Below are positions 19,571 through 30,473 of a stretch of DNA of 64,000 bases, piece after piece (positions within the stretch are counted from its first letter, which is position 1; each line of letters begins with the position of its first letter). A program made the position numbers and the translations under genes. The stretch lies in contig NC_051134.1 of NCBI RefSeq assembly GCF_014839805.1, forward strand, positions 13,299,170-13,363,169. Reading direction: 5' to 3'. Origin of the DNA: Manduca sexta. Taxonomy: Eukaryota; Arthropoda; Insecta; Lepidoptera; Sphingidae. The notes below the pieces were generated by a model. It had not been told where the DNA came from, made no database searches, and worked only from the letters and a program-made list of their open reading frames with translations.

Positions 19571-22399
19571 ATGCCTAAAAAGAAGACCATCAGAACACCG
19601 CAGCAATTGTGGGAAGCTGTTTCTTCAAAATCAGTGCATTTTGTGGAAAGATTGTTTTTCTCGCTTGGTGTTAATGTTGCGAGACATCCATGGAAGACAA
19701 TAATTGGATCATTGTTATTTGTGTGTATCAGCACGATTTGTTTATTAAGATTTCATATAGAAAGAAATCCTTTAAACCTGTGGGTGCCCCCGGATTCGGA
19801 CTATTATTATGACACGAACTGGTACATAAATACATTTGGTACGGGATTCCGTTTTCAAAAGGTGATAGTGACAGCAGACAATGTGCTCGAACCCGATGTG
19901 CTACGGACTGTCTACAACATCACCAACGCATTAAACTCCATTACAGTGACTCACGCCAGTGAAACATATTCTTTGTCGGATTTGTGTTACAAAATTCCAG
20001 TAGTTAACTTTTTTAGTATGGATACAAATTCTAGATCTGCAACGTCAAACGCTACGAACTCAGTGAACAATACAGGTAGTAGTGGTAGTGACTTTTCGGA
20101 CCCCACGTTATGGGTCGAGGACGAGTTTTATTGTAGTTTCTTAGAAAGTTTTCAACTTGCTTGTCTCCAACACAATATATTAGACATCTGGAAAAACGAT
20201 CTTAATGTGATTAGTAATATAAGTAAGGATGCTATTTTAACAAAGGTGAATGAAGTAAAGACAAATCCTGTAACGGGATTTCCTGTAGATTATGCAAAAA
20301 CGTTGGGCGGTATCACATATGATACAAAGGGAAACATTATCAGTGCTCGCTCCTTGATGCTAACATGGTTCACTCAAGTGAACATGTCAGAGGTTGATTT
20401 AAACGAGGTTGGAAATTTAGTCGGCACGGAAGATTGGGTTTCGGTTCCTTTAGCGTCATGGGAATCTGAATTTTTAAGAATAATGAAATCAATATCTGAC
20501 AATAAATCAGGCATCAAACTATTCTATGAAGCTGGGCGCAGTTTTGCTGATATAAGCGGCGAAGCGATGTTTCATGAATTAGATAAATTATTTTTAGGCA
20601 TTTTATTAATGTTTTTCTATATACAATTTGCTCTATCACGGTGTAACTGGCTAGAAATTAGATTGACTTTAGGCAGTGTAGGGTTACTTAATGTGGGTCT
20701 GGCGTACGTTTCAGCTGTCAGTTGGTGCTCTTTGTTCGGTGCTTCTTTTGGCCCTGTACATTCATCTTTACCATTTCTACTAATGGGCCTCGGTATAGAC
20801 GATATGTTTGTAATGAATGCCTGCTGGAAAAATCTTTCAGAGTCTGAATCCAAGAAAAGTCTGCCAGTAAAAGTAGGCCTTATGTTAAAACACGCTGGCG
20901 TTTCTATTGTTATTACTTCGTTTACTGACGTAGTGGCTCTACTTATCGGTGCTATTACAATATTACCCTCCTTGAAGTCTTTCTGTATATATGCCGCAGT
21001 GGGTGTGTTTTTTATATTCTGTTACTCTGTAACGTTTTATGTTGCTGTTTTTACATTAGATGTAATGAGAATAGAGGCTAAACGCAATGGTATTCTTTTT
21101 TGCTACAAGCATACAAAAGAAATTCGAATTTCAACCGAAAAAACGATATTGCAAAAAATGTTTGAATGTTTTTATAAAAATGTTGTTTTCACTGTGCCAG
21201 GGAAAGTATTTACTATTCTATTTACGTGTATCGTTACGGGATTTAGCATTCAAGCTATATTACGTTTAGAACAAAGATTTGATCCCAAGTGGTTTATTCC
21301 AGATGATACATATTACAAACAGTATCTCGATACTGTCGATCTATATTACCCTGAGGAAGGTAACATGGCTCTAGTATTTTTAGGAGATCTAAATTATACA
21401 CGCGAATTACCAAATCTACATAATATGATGTCAGAAATAAGCAAAAAATCGTTTGTTACTGATGTGGTTGCTTGGGAAGAATATTTTCAAAAATACGTTT
21501 TATCAAATTATGGTCGTGATTTAAGAAACGGTAACATAACGGAAGCGGAATTTAATGGATACTTATCGAGATTTTTGTACAGTCCGGTTGGAGGAAGATT
21601 TCAAGTTAATTTTAAGTTTGAAAAAAACTTTCAATGCGGTCAGCCTGCGACGCGAATTCTTGGATCAACTATGAATTTTAATTTTGCAAAATTTAAGGGA
21701 CCCGAAGAATATATACCGGCAATGAATAAAGTTAAAAACATTGTTAGAGAAACAAATATTACCACCGGTAACCGTTATCACAGCGTTTGGTCAAAAGTTT
21801 TCGGTAATTGGGTAACTGATGAGATCATAGCCGTTGAAGTAGAGAGAAATATAGAATTAGCATTAGTGTGTGTAATGGTCTGTACAGTGATATTGATAAC
21901 GAACCTTCAAATGTGCTTGTGGATATTTATTTGTGTAGCGCTAACTATCCTCAATGTGTTAGGGTGGATGCAGCGATGGGGCATGACTGTAGATATAGTA
22001 TGCTGTATTGGCTTAGAACTTGCTATAGGATTATGTGTAGACTACGCAGCCCATGTCGGCCATACATTTTTAACTGTTACAGAAGGTTCTCGTAATGACA
22101 GAGCTTTTAAAACAGTTACCTCGATAGGTACAGCCGTTTTACTGGGAGGTGGGTCTACGCTTCTCTCATTATCTCTTCTTAGTATGTCGAAGGCATACAC
22201 TTTCCAGTCATTCTTCAAAATTTTCCTTCTCGTAATATTGTTCGGTCTATTTAACGGATTAATATTCTTGCCAGTTGTTTTATCATTGATAGGGCCAAGC
22301 GCGTATAATTCAAATGAAAAAGATAAGGACACTATAATAGAAACAGCAGAACTTAATGGGAAACATGAATTCAATACAAAACAGATAGATGACGGCTGA
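19571..22399 (+). CDS. Patched-related (PTCHD3/NPC1-like) RND membrane protein, intronless, 942 aa
   Basis: A single uninterrupted ORF from ATG at 19571 to TGA at 22397. The frame extends 11 codons further 5' but only through a GTG, so 19571 is the likely start. Visible features are a basic cytoplasmic N-terminus, TM1 near residues 44-59, and a large first extracellular loop with many N-x-S/T sites. A sterol-sensing-domain-like block of helices carries GLGIDDMFVM (residues 406-415), followed by a second extracellular loop. A second helix block has GLELAIGLCVDYAAHVGH (residues 814-831). These GxxxD and VDYAAH motifs mark the Patched/Dispatched/NPC1 branch of the RND superfamily, whose members move sterols or lipid-modified ligands using ion gradients. 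Length suits Patched-related (Ptr) proteins. The substrate cannot be inferred. The absence of introns suggests an old retrocopy or intron loss. Confidence 0.95.
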   Translation: MPKKKTIRTPQQLWEAVSSKSVHFVERLFFSLGVNVARHPWKTIIGSLLFVCISTICLLRFHIERNPLNLWVPPDSDYYYDTNWYINTFGTGFRFQKVIVTADNVLEPDVLRTVYNITNALNSITVTHASETYSLSDLCYKIPVVNFFSMDTNSRSATSNATNSVNNTGSSGSDFSDPTLWVEDEFYCSFLESFQLACLQHNILDIWKNDLNVISNISKDAILTKVNEVKTNPVTGFPVDYAKTLGGITYDTKGNIISARSLMLTWFTQVNMSEVDLNEVGNLVGTEDWVSVPLASWESEFLRIMKSISDNKSGIKLFYEAGRSFADISGEAMFHELDKLFLGILLMFFYIQFALSRCNWLEIRLTLGSVGLLNVGLAYVSAVSWCSLFGASFGPVHSSLPFLLMGLGIDDMFVMNACWKNLSESESKKSLPVKVGLMLKHAGVSIVITSFTDVVALLIGAITILPSLKSFCIYAAVGVFFIFCYSVTFYVAVFTLDVMRIEAKRNGILFCYKHTKEIRISTEKTILQKMFECFYKNVVFTVPGKVFTILFTCIVTGFSIQAILRLEQRFDPKWFIPDDTYYKQYLDTVDLYYPEEGNMALVFLGDLNYTRELPNLHNMMSEISKKSFVTDVVAWEEYFQKYVLSNYGRDLRNGNITEAEFNGYLSRFLYSPVGGRFQVNFKFEKNFQCGQPATRILGSTMNFNFAKFKGPEEYIPAMNKVKNIVRETNITTGNRYHSVWSKVFGNWVTDEIIAVEVERNIELALVCVMVCTVILITNLQMCLWIFICVALTILNVLGWMQRWGMTVDIVCCIGLELAIGLCVDYAAHVGHTFLTVTEGSRNDRAFKTVTSIGTAVLLGGGSTLLSLSLLSMSKAYTFQSFFKIFLLVILFGLFNGLIFLPVVLSLIGPSAYNSNEKDKDTIIETAELNGKHEFNTKQIDDG

Positions 22400-22491
22400 G
22401 GCAAGTTAATACCATGACATGGTACATTACAGTATATTCGCCGTAAAGTGCTTTAACTATATTTATATGCCGAATTGATTATTTAAGCATG

Positions 22492-22497
22492 AATAAA
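22492..22497 (+). terminator. Likely polyadenylation signal of the Patched-related gene
   Basis: A canonical AATAAA lies 93 bases past the stop codon. Other AATAAA hexamers occur downstream in this AT-rich DNA, so choice of site is an inference. Confidence 0.5.
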
Positions 22498-22499
22498 TA

Positions 22500-23900
22500 T
22501 ATCTCCTACTATTTAATAAGTTTAGAAGTATTTTCCAGATTATTAATAATATTCTGTATTTTGAAAAAGTGTACACACTGTAATAGATATGTAATATGAA
22601 AGTGCTGCTACGTCATGATTACATAAGGTTAGATATTATAATACATATTTAGAGTTTTGTGATAGATAATAAAATTGCCTTATCACTTTACAATTGCATA
22701 AAATTGGGTTTCAATGACGCTACTCATTTATGAAATAGTGTAATTAAACGAATTGTTATTAGGTCATTTAGTGTATTATATTGGAATGTATTATTCATTT
22801 ATATTTTTACTATAGCTGAGTATGTTAGACTACGATTCCGAGTAATCTAAATGAAGTAAGAACTAGTGGATAGTGTTTTATCACTTACTTAATAATCCTT
22901 CATGATCTTTATTTTTAATCATCCAAATAAAAAAATGTATCTCACCCACTTTTTGAAAGGTCGCCCGGCTAAATCAAGAAAGGATGTATACAATCCATAT
23001 CCGTTATTCAGAGCGCTATATTATACATTTTATTTATAGTTGTGATTTTTGCACAGATAGGACTTTTTTGGTGTAATAGTTTTAAAAAACATTATGTATC
23101 GTTTAAATAAAGGTCAATGACGTTAATCATAAAGTTGATTTTCATAAAAATTCACATGAATTAAACATAAACATAGCTTTTAAACCAGACTACATCGAAC
23201 AACATAGCAGGTACAATATTCGAATCATATCGACGCAGGTACTAATGTTAAGGGGTTTCGTACGATACACAATATTTTTATGTTGGAATTATCACTATAT
23301 TTGCTGAGAAATTTATAAACTTAGTCAATGAATTGTCACATAGGTAAAAAATACATGAACGCAAAACATATCACAATCACAGCACAATCTGATGAGAGCT
23401 TTTACTGACAGTCTGATTAGGTCTACTGACGGCCCACTACAGTCTATCTTCTAAAAAAATACTTTTAGCATATAAAACATACTGTCTACTGTTTTGTGTA
23501 TAATAAATCTATTAATGTACTAATCTCATCAAAATAATTCATATAATCATTAACCTGTTTGTTTATTTTGTTCTACATTTATATTTTTGTAAATAAATAA
23601 GCATTAATCACATAACTGTTTATTACATTGGTCGTTTATGAATAATAATATCACATCTGGCTTTAATAAATGTAAATAAATTCCTATATTATCATAAATA
23701 GCATAGCATTTGTTATTAATTTTCAAGGTACCACTAGATATTAAGTATATTCGTGTTTTCGCACAGTTTCTCAAAATTATACATATTATATTCGATTAGA
23801 AGGAAATTATAACATTTCAAGATTGATTTGATAATTGATTGGTTTCGATTTGAAGCTATTTATTACGGCACTTGGATTTATTGAAAATTTTAATTTGCCA
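22500..23900. other. AT-rich intergenic DNA, nothing recognised
   Basis: Downstream of the Patched-related gene. No ORF or repeat family that I can support. Confidence 0.5.
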
Positions 23901-23924
23901 CATTAAGGCGCTCCAAGCAAGGCA

Positions 23925-25660
23925 CGCTAGTCGTATTTTATGTGGGTTTTAGAAGCTATCTACTCGAAATTTCTAACTCATAGAGAAAAAGAAATTAAAC
24001 ATCATATAACTAAATATGTTATCTTTACTTTGGTTGTTAATTTTTTTTATAATGTAGATATTGTTTATTCATTTCATAATGAAATTTCCACTAAAATTGA
24101 TTGATTGTCACTAAAAATTTCATGCATCTGTTTATAAAGTAGGTACACATTATTTTGATTGCAACCAACACTATTAAATTAGTCCATTGAAATGTTACAT
24201 TTTTTAGGCCTTACCTTGCGTTTTTTAGAGGACGCAATTTTATTTTTTTGAAGTGTAGGGAGGTCAGTCTAAAGCTAAAACCAAGTTTGTGGGGTCGCCA
24301 CCCTTGTCCCACGGCCGCCATCTTGAAAATAGGGGTTGAAATGGTTTTTACGATATATCTCTTAAACTATTTATCTGACAAAAAAAATGTATACACATTT
24401 TTGTTGCAAATTAAATTCTCTACAACTTTGGTCCAGTAACTTTTTGTCGTAGAACTATAAATAAAAAGTTATAAGCGAAAATGTTAAGAAATTCAATGTT
24501 AAGCAATGTCCATTGCAACGTCATCAGAACGTGTGTTTATAAGGTTCATAATACTTTTTTGTACTCTCATTAATACCCAAATACCCAAGGGACCATTAGG
24601 GAACAAAAGAACATCTGCCTGCTATTATTATTATTATTTCTAACCTCTCGTATTGTAAGAATAGCTGATAATATTATGTTGAAGTTGTCGTTTAACTTAT
24701 ATCTTTTAGTTGTGCTACATATTTCTGTACGTGCGGATGTATTTTATTCTGTTTTTAATTGTGAAGACGATTTCGAATGATTTTAGACACGATTTTAACT
24801 TTAGTGAAAACTACTTTTTTTTTATTAGCATTTTGACTTTTAAAAGTCTTTTAAACTACTTTTTTTTAAAAGTGTTTTAAACTACTTTTTTTTTAAAGTC
24901 TTTTAAACTACTTTTTTATTAGCATTTTGACTTTTAAAAGTCTTTTAAAGCACAGCACAACTAAAAGATATAAGTTCAACGACAACTTCAACACAATATT
25001 ATCAGCTATTCTTACAATAAGAGAGGTTAGAAATAATAATAATAATAGCAGGCAGATGTTCTTTTGTTCCCTAATGGTTCCTTGGGTATTTGGGTATTAA
25101 TGAGAGTACAAAAAAAGTATTATGAACCTTATAAACACACGTTCTGATGACGTTGCAATGGACATTGTTTAACATTGAATTTCTTAACATTTTCGCTTAT
25201 AACTTTTTTATTTATAGTTCTACGACAAAAGTTACTGGACCAAAGTTGTAGAGAATTTAATTTGCAACAAAAAATGTGTACACATTTTTTTTTGTCAGAT
25301 TAATAGTTTAAGAGATACATCGTAAAACCATTTCAACCCTATTTTCAAGATGGCGGCCGTGGGACAAGGGTGGCGACCCCACAAACTTGGTTTTAGCTTT
25401 AGACTGACCCCCCCTACACTTTAAAAATATAAAATTGCGTCCTCTAAAAAACCCAAGCCCAAATGTAACTTTTCAATGGACTAAATAGACATTTCAATAA
25501 AGAAGATTTTGGTAGTTTAAAATTTTCGAACAGACCCAAATTGATTTTTTTGAATAAATTATAATGTATATTTTATATTTCCGCCCGTTACTCGTGCGCC
25601 GTAAAATAAATTTAACGGATACATAAGCCCGTTGGCTCGTGGGAGTCTTAAGTTATATAT
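23925..25660. repeat. Older dispersed repeat E, split by a fold-back insertion
   Basis: The flanks 23925-24177 and 25487-25660 align, in order, with the uninterrupted 56500-56910. Shared landmarks are TTTAGAAGC, ATAGA then an A-run, GTACACATTATTTT, CAACCAACA and CTCGTGCGCC. The fold-back element sits between CAACACTATTA and GACATTTCAATAA. Confidence 0.75.
24178..25486. mobile_element. Large fold-back element with about 535-bp inverted arms
   Basis: Arms 24178-24716 and 24954-25486 are inverted copies, about 95% identical by eye, starting at TTAGTCCATTGAAA on both ends. The arms carry a GGCGGCCATCTTG-like block and an (ATT)n run. The 237-base spacer (24717-24953) has several repeats of AAACTACTTTTTTT and ACTTTTAAAAGTCTTTTAAA. 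No transposase ORF is present, so this is a non-autonomous element or a rearranged pair of element ends. The exact boundary and target duplication are uncertain. Confidence 0.88.
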
Positions 25661-26524
25661 AACTTCGAGGAACAAAATGAATTCACGGATGTAATAATGA
25701 TAAAAATAAGTTTGTACCAAATGTTAATCTAAAAATAAAGTTAGATATATATATGTTTGATATATATCTACTAAACTGGATTGACTCAATGATACATTAT
25801 CTGTAGCTAAATAAATTCTGAGTTACTTGTCCTCAGAATTTATTAATCTTTAATTTAATTTGTCTTTAGTTTATCTAATGAGTTTTTGCGAGTTTTCATT
25901 GATGCTTTCCGGTGCCTAATTTGTCCTAAGGCCTGACACAACCTACTCGTCCGTATTCCTTCCGTATTATGGTCGTTATATGCTCAGCGCCAAAAGAATG
26001 TATTGACAGGAACACATTTCCAATTAATTGAATTGTAATATGTACCTAACATATATTAGGTCTTTATCCACGAACACATTCATTTGAGGCTGACTGTACC
26101 CATATTGTTGTACATTTGTGCTGTCGAGGAGCTATTTAGAAAATGGCCCCTGTCGCGCCTGATAAGCCAAAAATTTTATGATATATGCATAATATTATGC
26201 AATCATCCAATAACTCGTACTTGAATATTAATAAATATAATTGTCAACTTAGGTACTTAAGAATATGTATAAAATTCCAAATTGTATGTAATTTTATAGA
26301 AAAAGGTAATATCTTGTAACAGAAGAGATTTGCATAATTGTAAGATAAGGCGAAACATAATGTTATAAGTGATGAGTACAGTAATTTTTTTTTATTAGTT
26401 TACAAGCACATACTAGATTAATTATTCGTGTAATTGTGTTCATTTTAGTATAATGTAACAAAACATGGTGTTATTCATTGTTTTTAAAAACAAATTGTGG
26501 TTTTGAAGTTATGCGAGCTTGGCT
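25661..26524. other. AT-rich intergenic DNA, nothing recognised
   Basis: No ORF or recurrent sequence that I can support. Confidence 0.5.
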
Positions 26525-27025
26525 CTTATTACGCTGGCAAATTGCGAATGAATCGACAGCGGAGCGGAGGCGTAGCGAACTCACCGCGACTTCGCAGCGA
26601 ACACGTCGCGGATGCAGATGCGTTTCACAGACGTCATTTTGGATACTCATATAACAATCCTTTTTTCCGAAGTGTCAACAGCTCATAAAAATAAATATTG
26701 ATATTCGCATCTTGAAACAAAACTTTCGTTTGCAAAATAACACTTAGTACTTAATCAGTTTTTAATGTTTCGTAAAATAGAACATAAATTTTCTTAAAAT
26801 ATTTCGTGTTAATTGTAAATGACTTAGAATGAATAAAGTTAACAGCACTGTTTCCTCGTCGGAATCCATTCTGTTGGTGACTGGCCAAATCGCGGTATGT
26901 GCCCACAGCGTGTTCGCTGCGCATTCGCAACGTGATCGCTGTACTTGCACTACACATCCGTGGCGTGTTCATAACGAATTCGCTACGCCTTTTCTCCGCA
27001 ATGAAATTGATCGCAATCCGCCGGT
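26525..27025. mobile_element. Decayed DNA-transposon-like element with imperfect inverted ends
   Basis: The left part (26535-26620, GGAGGCGTAGCGAACTC and TCGCAGCGAACACG) aligns with the reverse complement of the right part (26925-27025, AATTCGCTACGCCTTTTCTC and GATCGCAATCCGCCGG). The GC-rich arms stand out from AT-rich flanks. No transposase is present and the superfamily is not assigned. Confidence 0.55.
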
Positions 27026-27029
27026 GTGG

Positions 27030-28050
27030 TAGGTCTCTAAGGTGGGGGTGTCAAAGGTGTGGGCTCTCTTATTATTAAGTATGTTTGTTTAAAATACGGC
27101 TTACCAATATATACTTATAAATACGGTGTCGAAATTTACAGCAAGTTTTATTTTATACAATGTAACAGTAACAGCTAAAGTAAAATCCTTAAAAAATTGC
27201 CACATCACAAACAGCATAATTTGTAAAAAAACAACAATAACTTTGACCGTTGATCTCAATGAAATGAATGTCCGTTACTACACTGATCAAATTAAACCAA
27301 TCCACTTATATTAGTTGTATTCATGTTTGTGTTATTGATTTCATAATGTAAAATAATATTCGATATTTGAAATGTATAAATAAAACGAATGGCATCAAAA
27401 GAACTACATTAATAGCCAGTATAATGTAGACTTAGATTTACTTTTAAAATGTCAAAATTACTATACTAATCAAAAAGCTTGGGTGTAAGATTCTTGATAT
27501 TATACCTCATGGAATTGCAAATTAGTCCATATAATATGGGACAGTTATAGATTTGTCTGGATTGCCCGATATTAAAAAGCCTCTCATGATCCATATTTTT
27601 GATCGTATCATCCATTTTTTTGGCCGCTGAAAAATACATACGTACCTACATTTTACGAATAAGTAAACATATAATCAGGTGATAAATTATTTTATTCTAA
27701 CTACTCGTTATGCCTCATTTAGACTATTGGCGAATAATTCGCCCCAATTACTTGCGAATATTTCTTGCATGAATATGACTATAAGTTATGAGTAAATACA
27801 CCCGAATAAGCTGTTTACCCACTCGTGTTTGTGACTATTCGTCTGTACTCAACAAATGCCAGCTGTTTAGTTCTTATCAGATCGGTTTGTTCCAATGTAA
27901 ATATTATATTAAGCTGTGCCTATTGTAATTGTAACGCGTGATAATAATACTGTCAATTACTCGAAGTCAGTGATATTATTAAGTATATTGTTGCGTTAAA
28001 AATACCTCAAAATAAAGTATGAAATTTATTACAATTTTTCATTACCCTCT
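27030..28050. other. AT-rich intergenic DNA, nothing recognised
   Basis: Short ORFs only (for example 27126-27314), without recognisable content. Confidence 0.5.
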
Positions 28051-28290
28051 TGTTTGCTGACAAAATATTTCATCATTGACCATATGTTCCTAATTCCTAA
28101 TAGACAATTATTATTGTATTTTTTGTTTTTTAAATGTTTTCCATTTGGAATTACGGTCAGCACGGGCTTAAGCCAACAGCACGTGAAAGTAATTATGAAA
28201 GAAATAAAAAAATTCGGGCAATGCTGCCTGTGTTTATTATTACGACATTCTAGGAAGATAAGGGTGTATTAACCTGTGAAAGAAATTACT

Positions 28291-28467
28291 ATGAGTATAA
28301 TTTTACTAGTAGTTGCGTACCATTGCATCTTCAGTTCTATTCAATCACTTGATCTGGCTAACATAAAGCCTTGCGGGCCGGGAACAGGTCGTCTATCTGC
28401 AGCCATGCTTGAAGCTGATTTGTCGACAGGAGCAGTAACACACTGCTCGTGTCAGTGTCTCCTGTGA
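28291..28467 (+). CDS. Possible small secreted peptide, 58 codons
   Basis: This short ORF from ATG at 28291 has a hydrophobic N-terminus that reads like a signal peptide (MSIILLVVAYHCIFSSIQSL). A short mature region follows with cysteines near the end (CGPGTGRL, then THCSCQCLL). An upstream in-frame Met at 28276 gives a 63-residue version. I recognise no family, and a chance ORF or repeat remnant is quite possible. No promoter or splice evidence was identified. Confidence 0.2.
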   Translation: MSIILLVVAYHCIFSSIQSLDLANIKPCGPGTGRLSAAMLEADLSTGAVTHCSCQCLL

Positions 28468-28579
28468 AGACTTCTGTTTCCATTACACGATTTTAGTTTT
28501 GCGGTCCTTATTGCGTTCATAACGTTCTCTGTTTCTATTGTTTGTTTAAAGGAGTAAACCAGTTATTATTATTATCTTA

Positions 28580-28745
28580 TTACTTATAAAGACGAAAGAA
28601 TGTGAAAATGTTTGGTTGTTTATAAAAACTAAACGCAGCTGAACGGATTTGGATGGAATAGATTATGTCCTGGATTAACACTTTCGCTATTTGGTATCCC
28701 AGTAATTTACTTCCATAGGAAATAATTGTTTTTTTAATTGATGGC
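28580..28745 (+). repeat. Decayed copy of dispersed repeat F
   Basis: The sequence CTGAACGGATTTGGATGGAA followed by GTCCTGGATTAACAC and TATTTGGTATCCCAG resembles the repeat at 49733-50289 (CTACTGAACCGTTTTGCATG). It is a heavily decayed fragment. Confidence 0.5.
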
Positions 28746-28749
28746 GTTA

Positions 28750-30009
28750 ACGCCCTTCAGTCGGATAGCGACAGGGACCGTTAAGTGATTTAGGGATTTA
28801 TGTAGCAGAAAATTCTTTTTTTGCTGGCAAAACTGTTTCATAATGAACTTATCATACTATTAGTAAAGACACAAATTAAGTATAATAAAGTGCTGACGAT
28901 TGTATATATAAAATATGCATAGAGTCAGGGTATAGTCGATTATCGAATGTTTAGATGTTTGCTTGAAGGCAAATAAATTTATCTACCTCTTAAGGTAATA
29001 GAATATAATAATTTAAAAGGGATAAATGCGCTTAAGTCACTTTTAGATTAAATTATACACATGTTGAGTTTTCCTGCCTTGGGCTTACATTATAGCTATA
29101 AGTTATAATATTTAAATTATTATAATCGTAGTGTTAAGTCTGCTGGAAAACCTAATAAATAAATACATCCGGTAAGGCTTACTGTATAATTTTAATTACA
29201 AGCGCGCATTAATTGGCTTACATATGTAATTGCCATGTATCAAGATTTTCTCTTAGTACAATTTTTTTTTGTGCAGTGGAGTCGCGAGAAAAAGGTAATA
29301 AAAATTAATTATTGTGTAAGTTATTTTCATTGAACAAAATATATATAATATTATCCTGCTTGTACATGGTATATTTTGGGGATGGCCCTAATCCCTACCA
29401 ATCTATAAATAGTAAATTGGAAACCAATGTTTGATTATAGCCGTATATACCTATCTAATTAGGATGTAAATTATTGTTAACGTCCTATCAATATATTCAA
29501 GGCCCCGAACGCAAAGATAATGCATATCTGGTAGAATTCGTTGACCTATGCCTATCAATATAATGATTTCATATCACTGAGGTTACGGGGCCCTTAGAAA
29601 GAATATTCTCGTATTCGTTTCCAAAGTTTGTAATGTTGTTTGCGTGATTTTCCATACTAAAATTTATTATTTTTTTTTATTTTTAAATACTTTTAACGAT
29701 TACTTACCATTACATGATGCTGACTATATTAAGATTTTTTTTCGTGGAAATCATGACCTTGTAAGTACTTTTGTATACCCGAAACTAATATTTGCGAATT
29801 ATACAAACTTTTGTGTCGTGTTTTCCAAAAAGTGTACACAATAAACCTCCACATAAAATGGCGTACGTAGTATAATATTTCTGACCATGGAAAACCGGTT
29901 TATATACGACGCATGGCTTAAAACAGACTGAACGATAGTGACGAAATGTGAAATGGTCCGTAAAGGAACCGATACAACATATAGGTACTAATATGTATAA
30001 AGGAGGTCT
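28750..30009. other. AT-rich intergenic DNA, nothing recognised
   Basis: No ORF or repeat family that I can support. Confidence 0.5.
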
Positions 30010-30049
30010 TCAAATCGTTTTAATGGTATTTAGATTCCAGAGAAATGCT

Positions 30050-30110
30050 GCATAAAGCGAAGCCGGCAGGAATCGGGTTATACGGACCCTGCGCCACTGC
30101 TGAACGATCA
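30050..30110 (+). repeat. Repeat G fragment (AAGCCGGxxGGAATCGG)
   Basis: The block CGAAGCCGGCAGGAATCGGG then TTATACGGACCCTGCGCCACTG recurs at 33963-34008 with few differences. It is a fragment of a dispersed element of unknown type. Confidence 0.6.
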
Positions 30111-30148
30111 CAGTTTTGATCAGAAATGAGCTAGCATACAAAGAGATT

Positions 30149-30460
30149 GTGGGACGGACCGCCGAGACGAATATAAGCAGGTTAAAATCCCAAGGGCACA
30201 CCCCCCTGACTTTTCTAAAGAAAATTATGTGTGTATTGTGTGTGAATTATCGCTTGCTTTAACGGTAAAGTAAAACATCGTGAGGAAACATGCATACCTG
30301 AGATCTTCTCTATAGGAATTTTCAAGGGTGTTTGAAGTCTATCAATCCGCACTAGGCCAGCGAGGTGGACTAAGGCCTAATCCCTCTCAGTAGTAGTAGG
30401 GCACGCCCGTGCCCAACAGTGGGACAGTATATAATACAGGGCTGATATTATTATATTATT
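30149..30460 (+). mobile_element. SINE family A copy, 5'-truncated, with 13-bp target duplication
   Basis: The 3' two-thirds match the copies at 46148 and 48697, ending CAGGGCTGATATTATT. The tRNA-like head is cut before its A box but keeps the B-box region (AGGTTAAAATCCC). Direct repeats ATACAAAGAGATT at 30136-30148 and 30461-30473 flank it, so this was a separate retroposition of a truncated copy. Confidence 0.9.
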
Positions 30461-30473
30461 ATACAAAGAGATT

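Noticed and set aside
24717..24953. Repeated AAACTACTTTTTTT units as a CRISPR-like array
   Set aside because: Low-complexity, irregular spacing, no distinct spacers, and a eukaryotic setting; this is the centre of a fold-back element.
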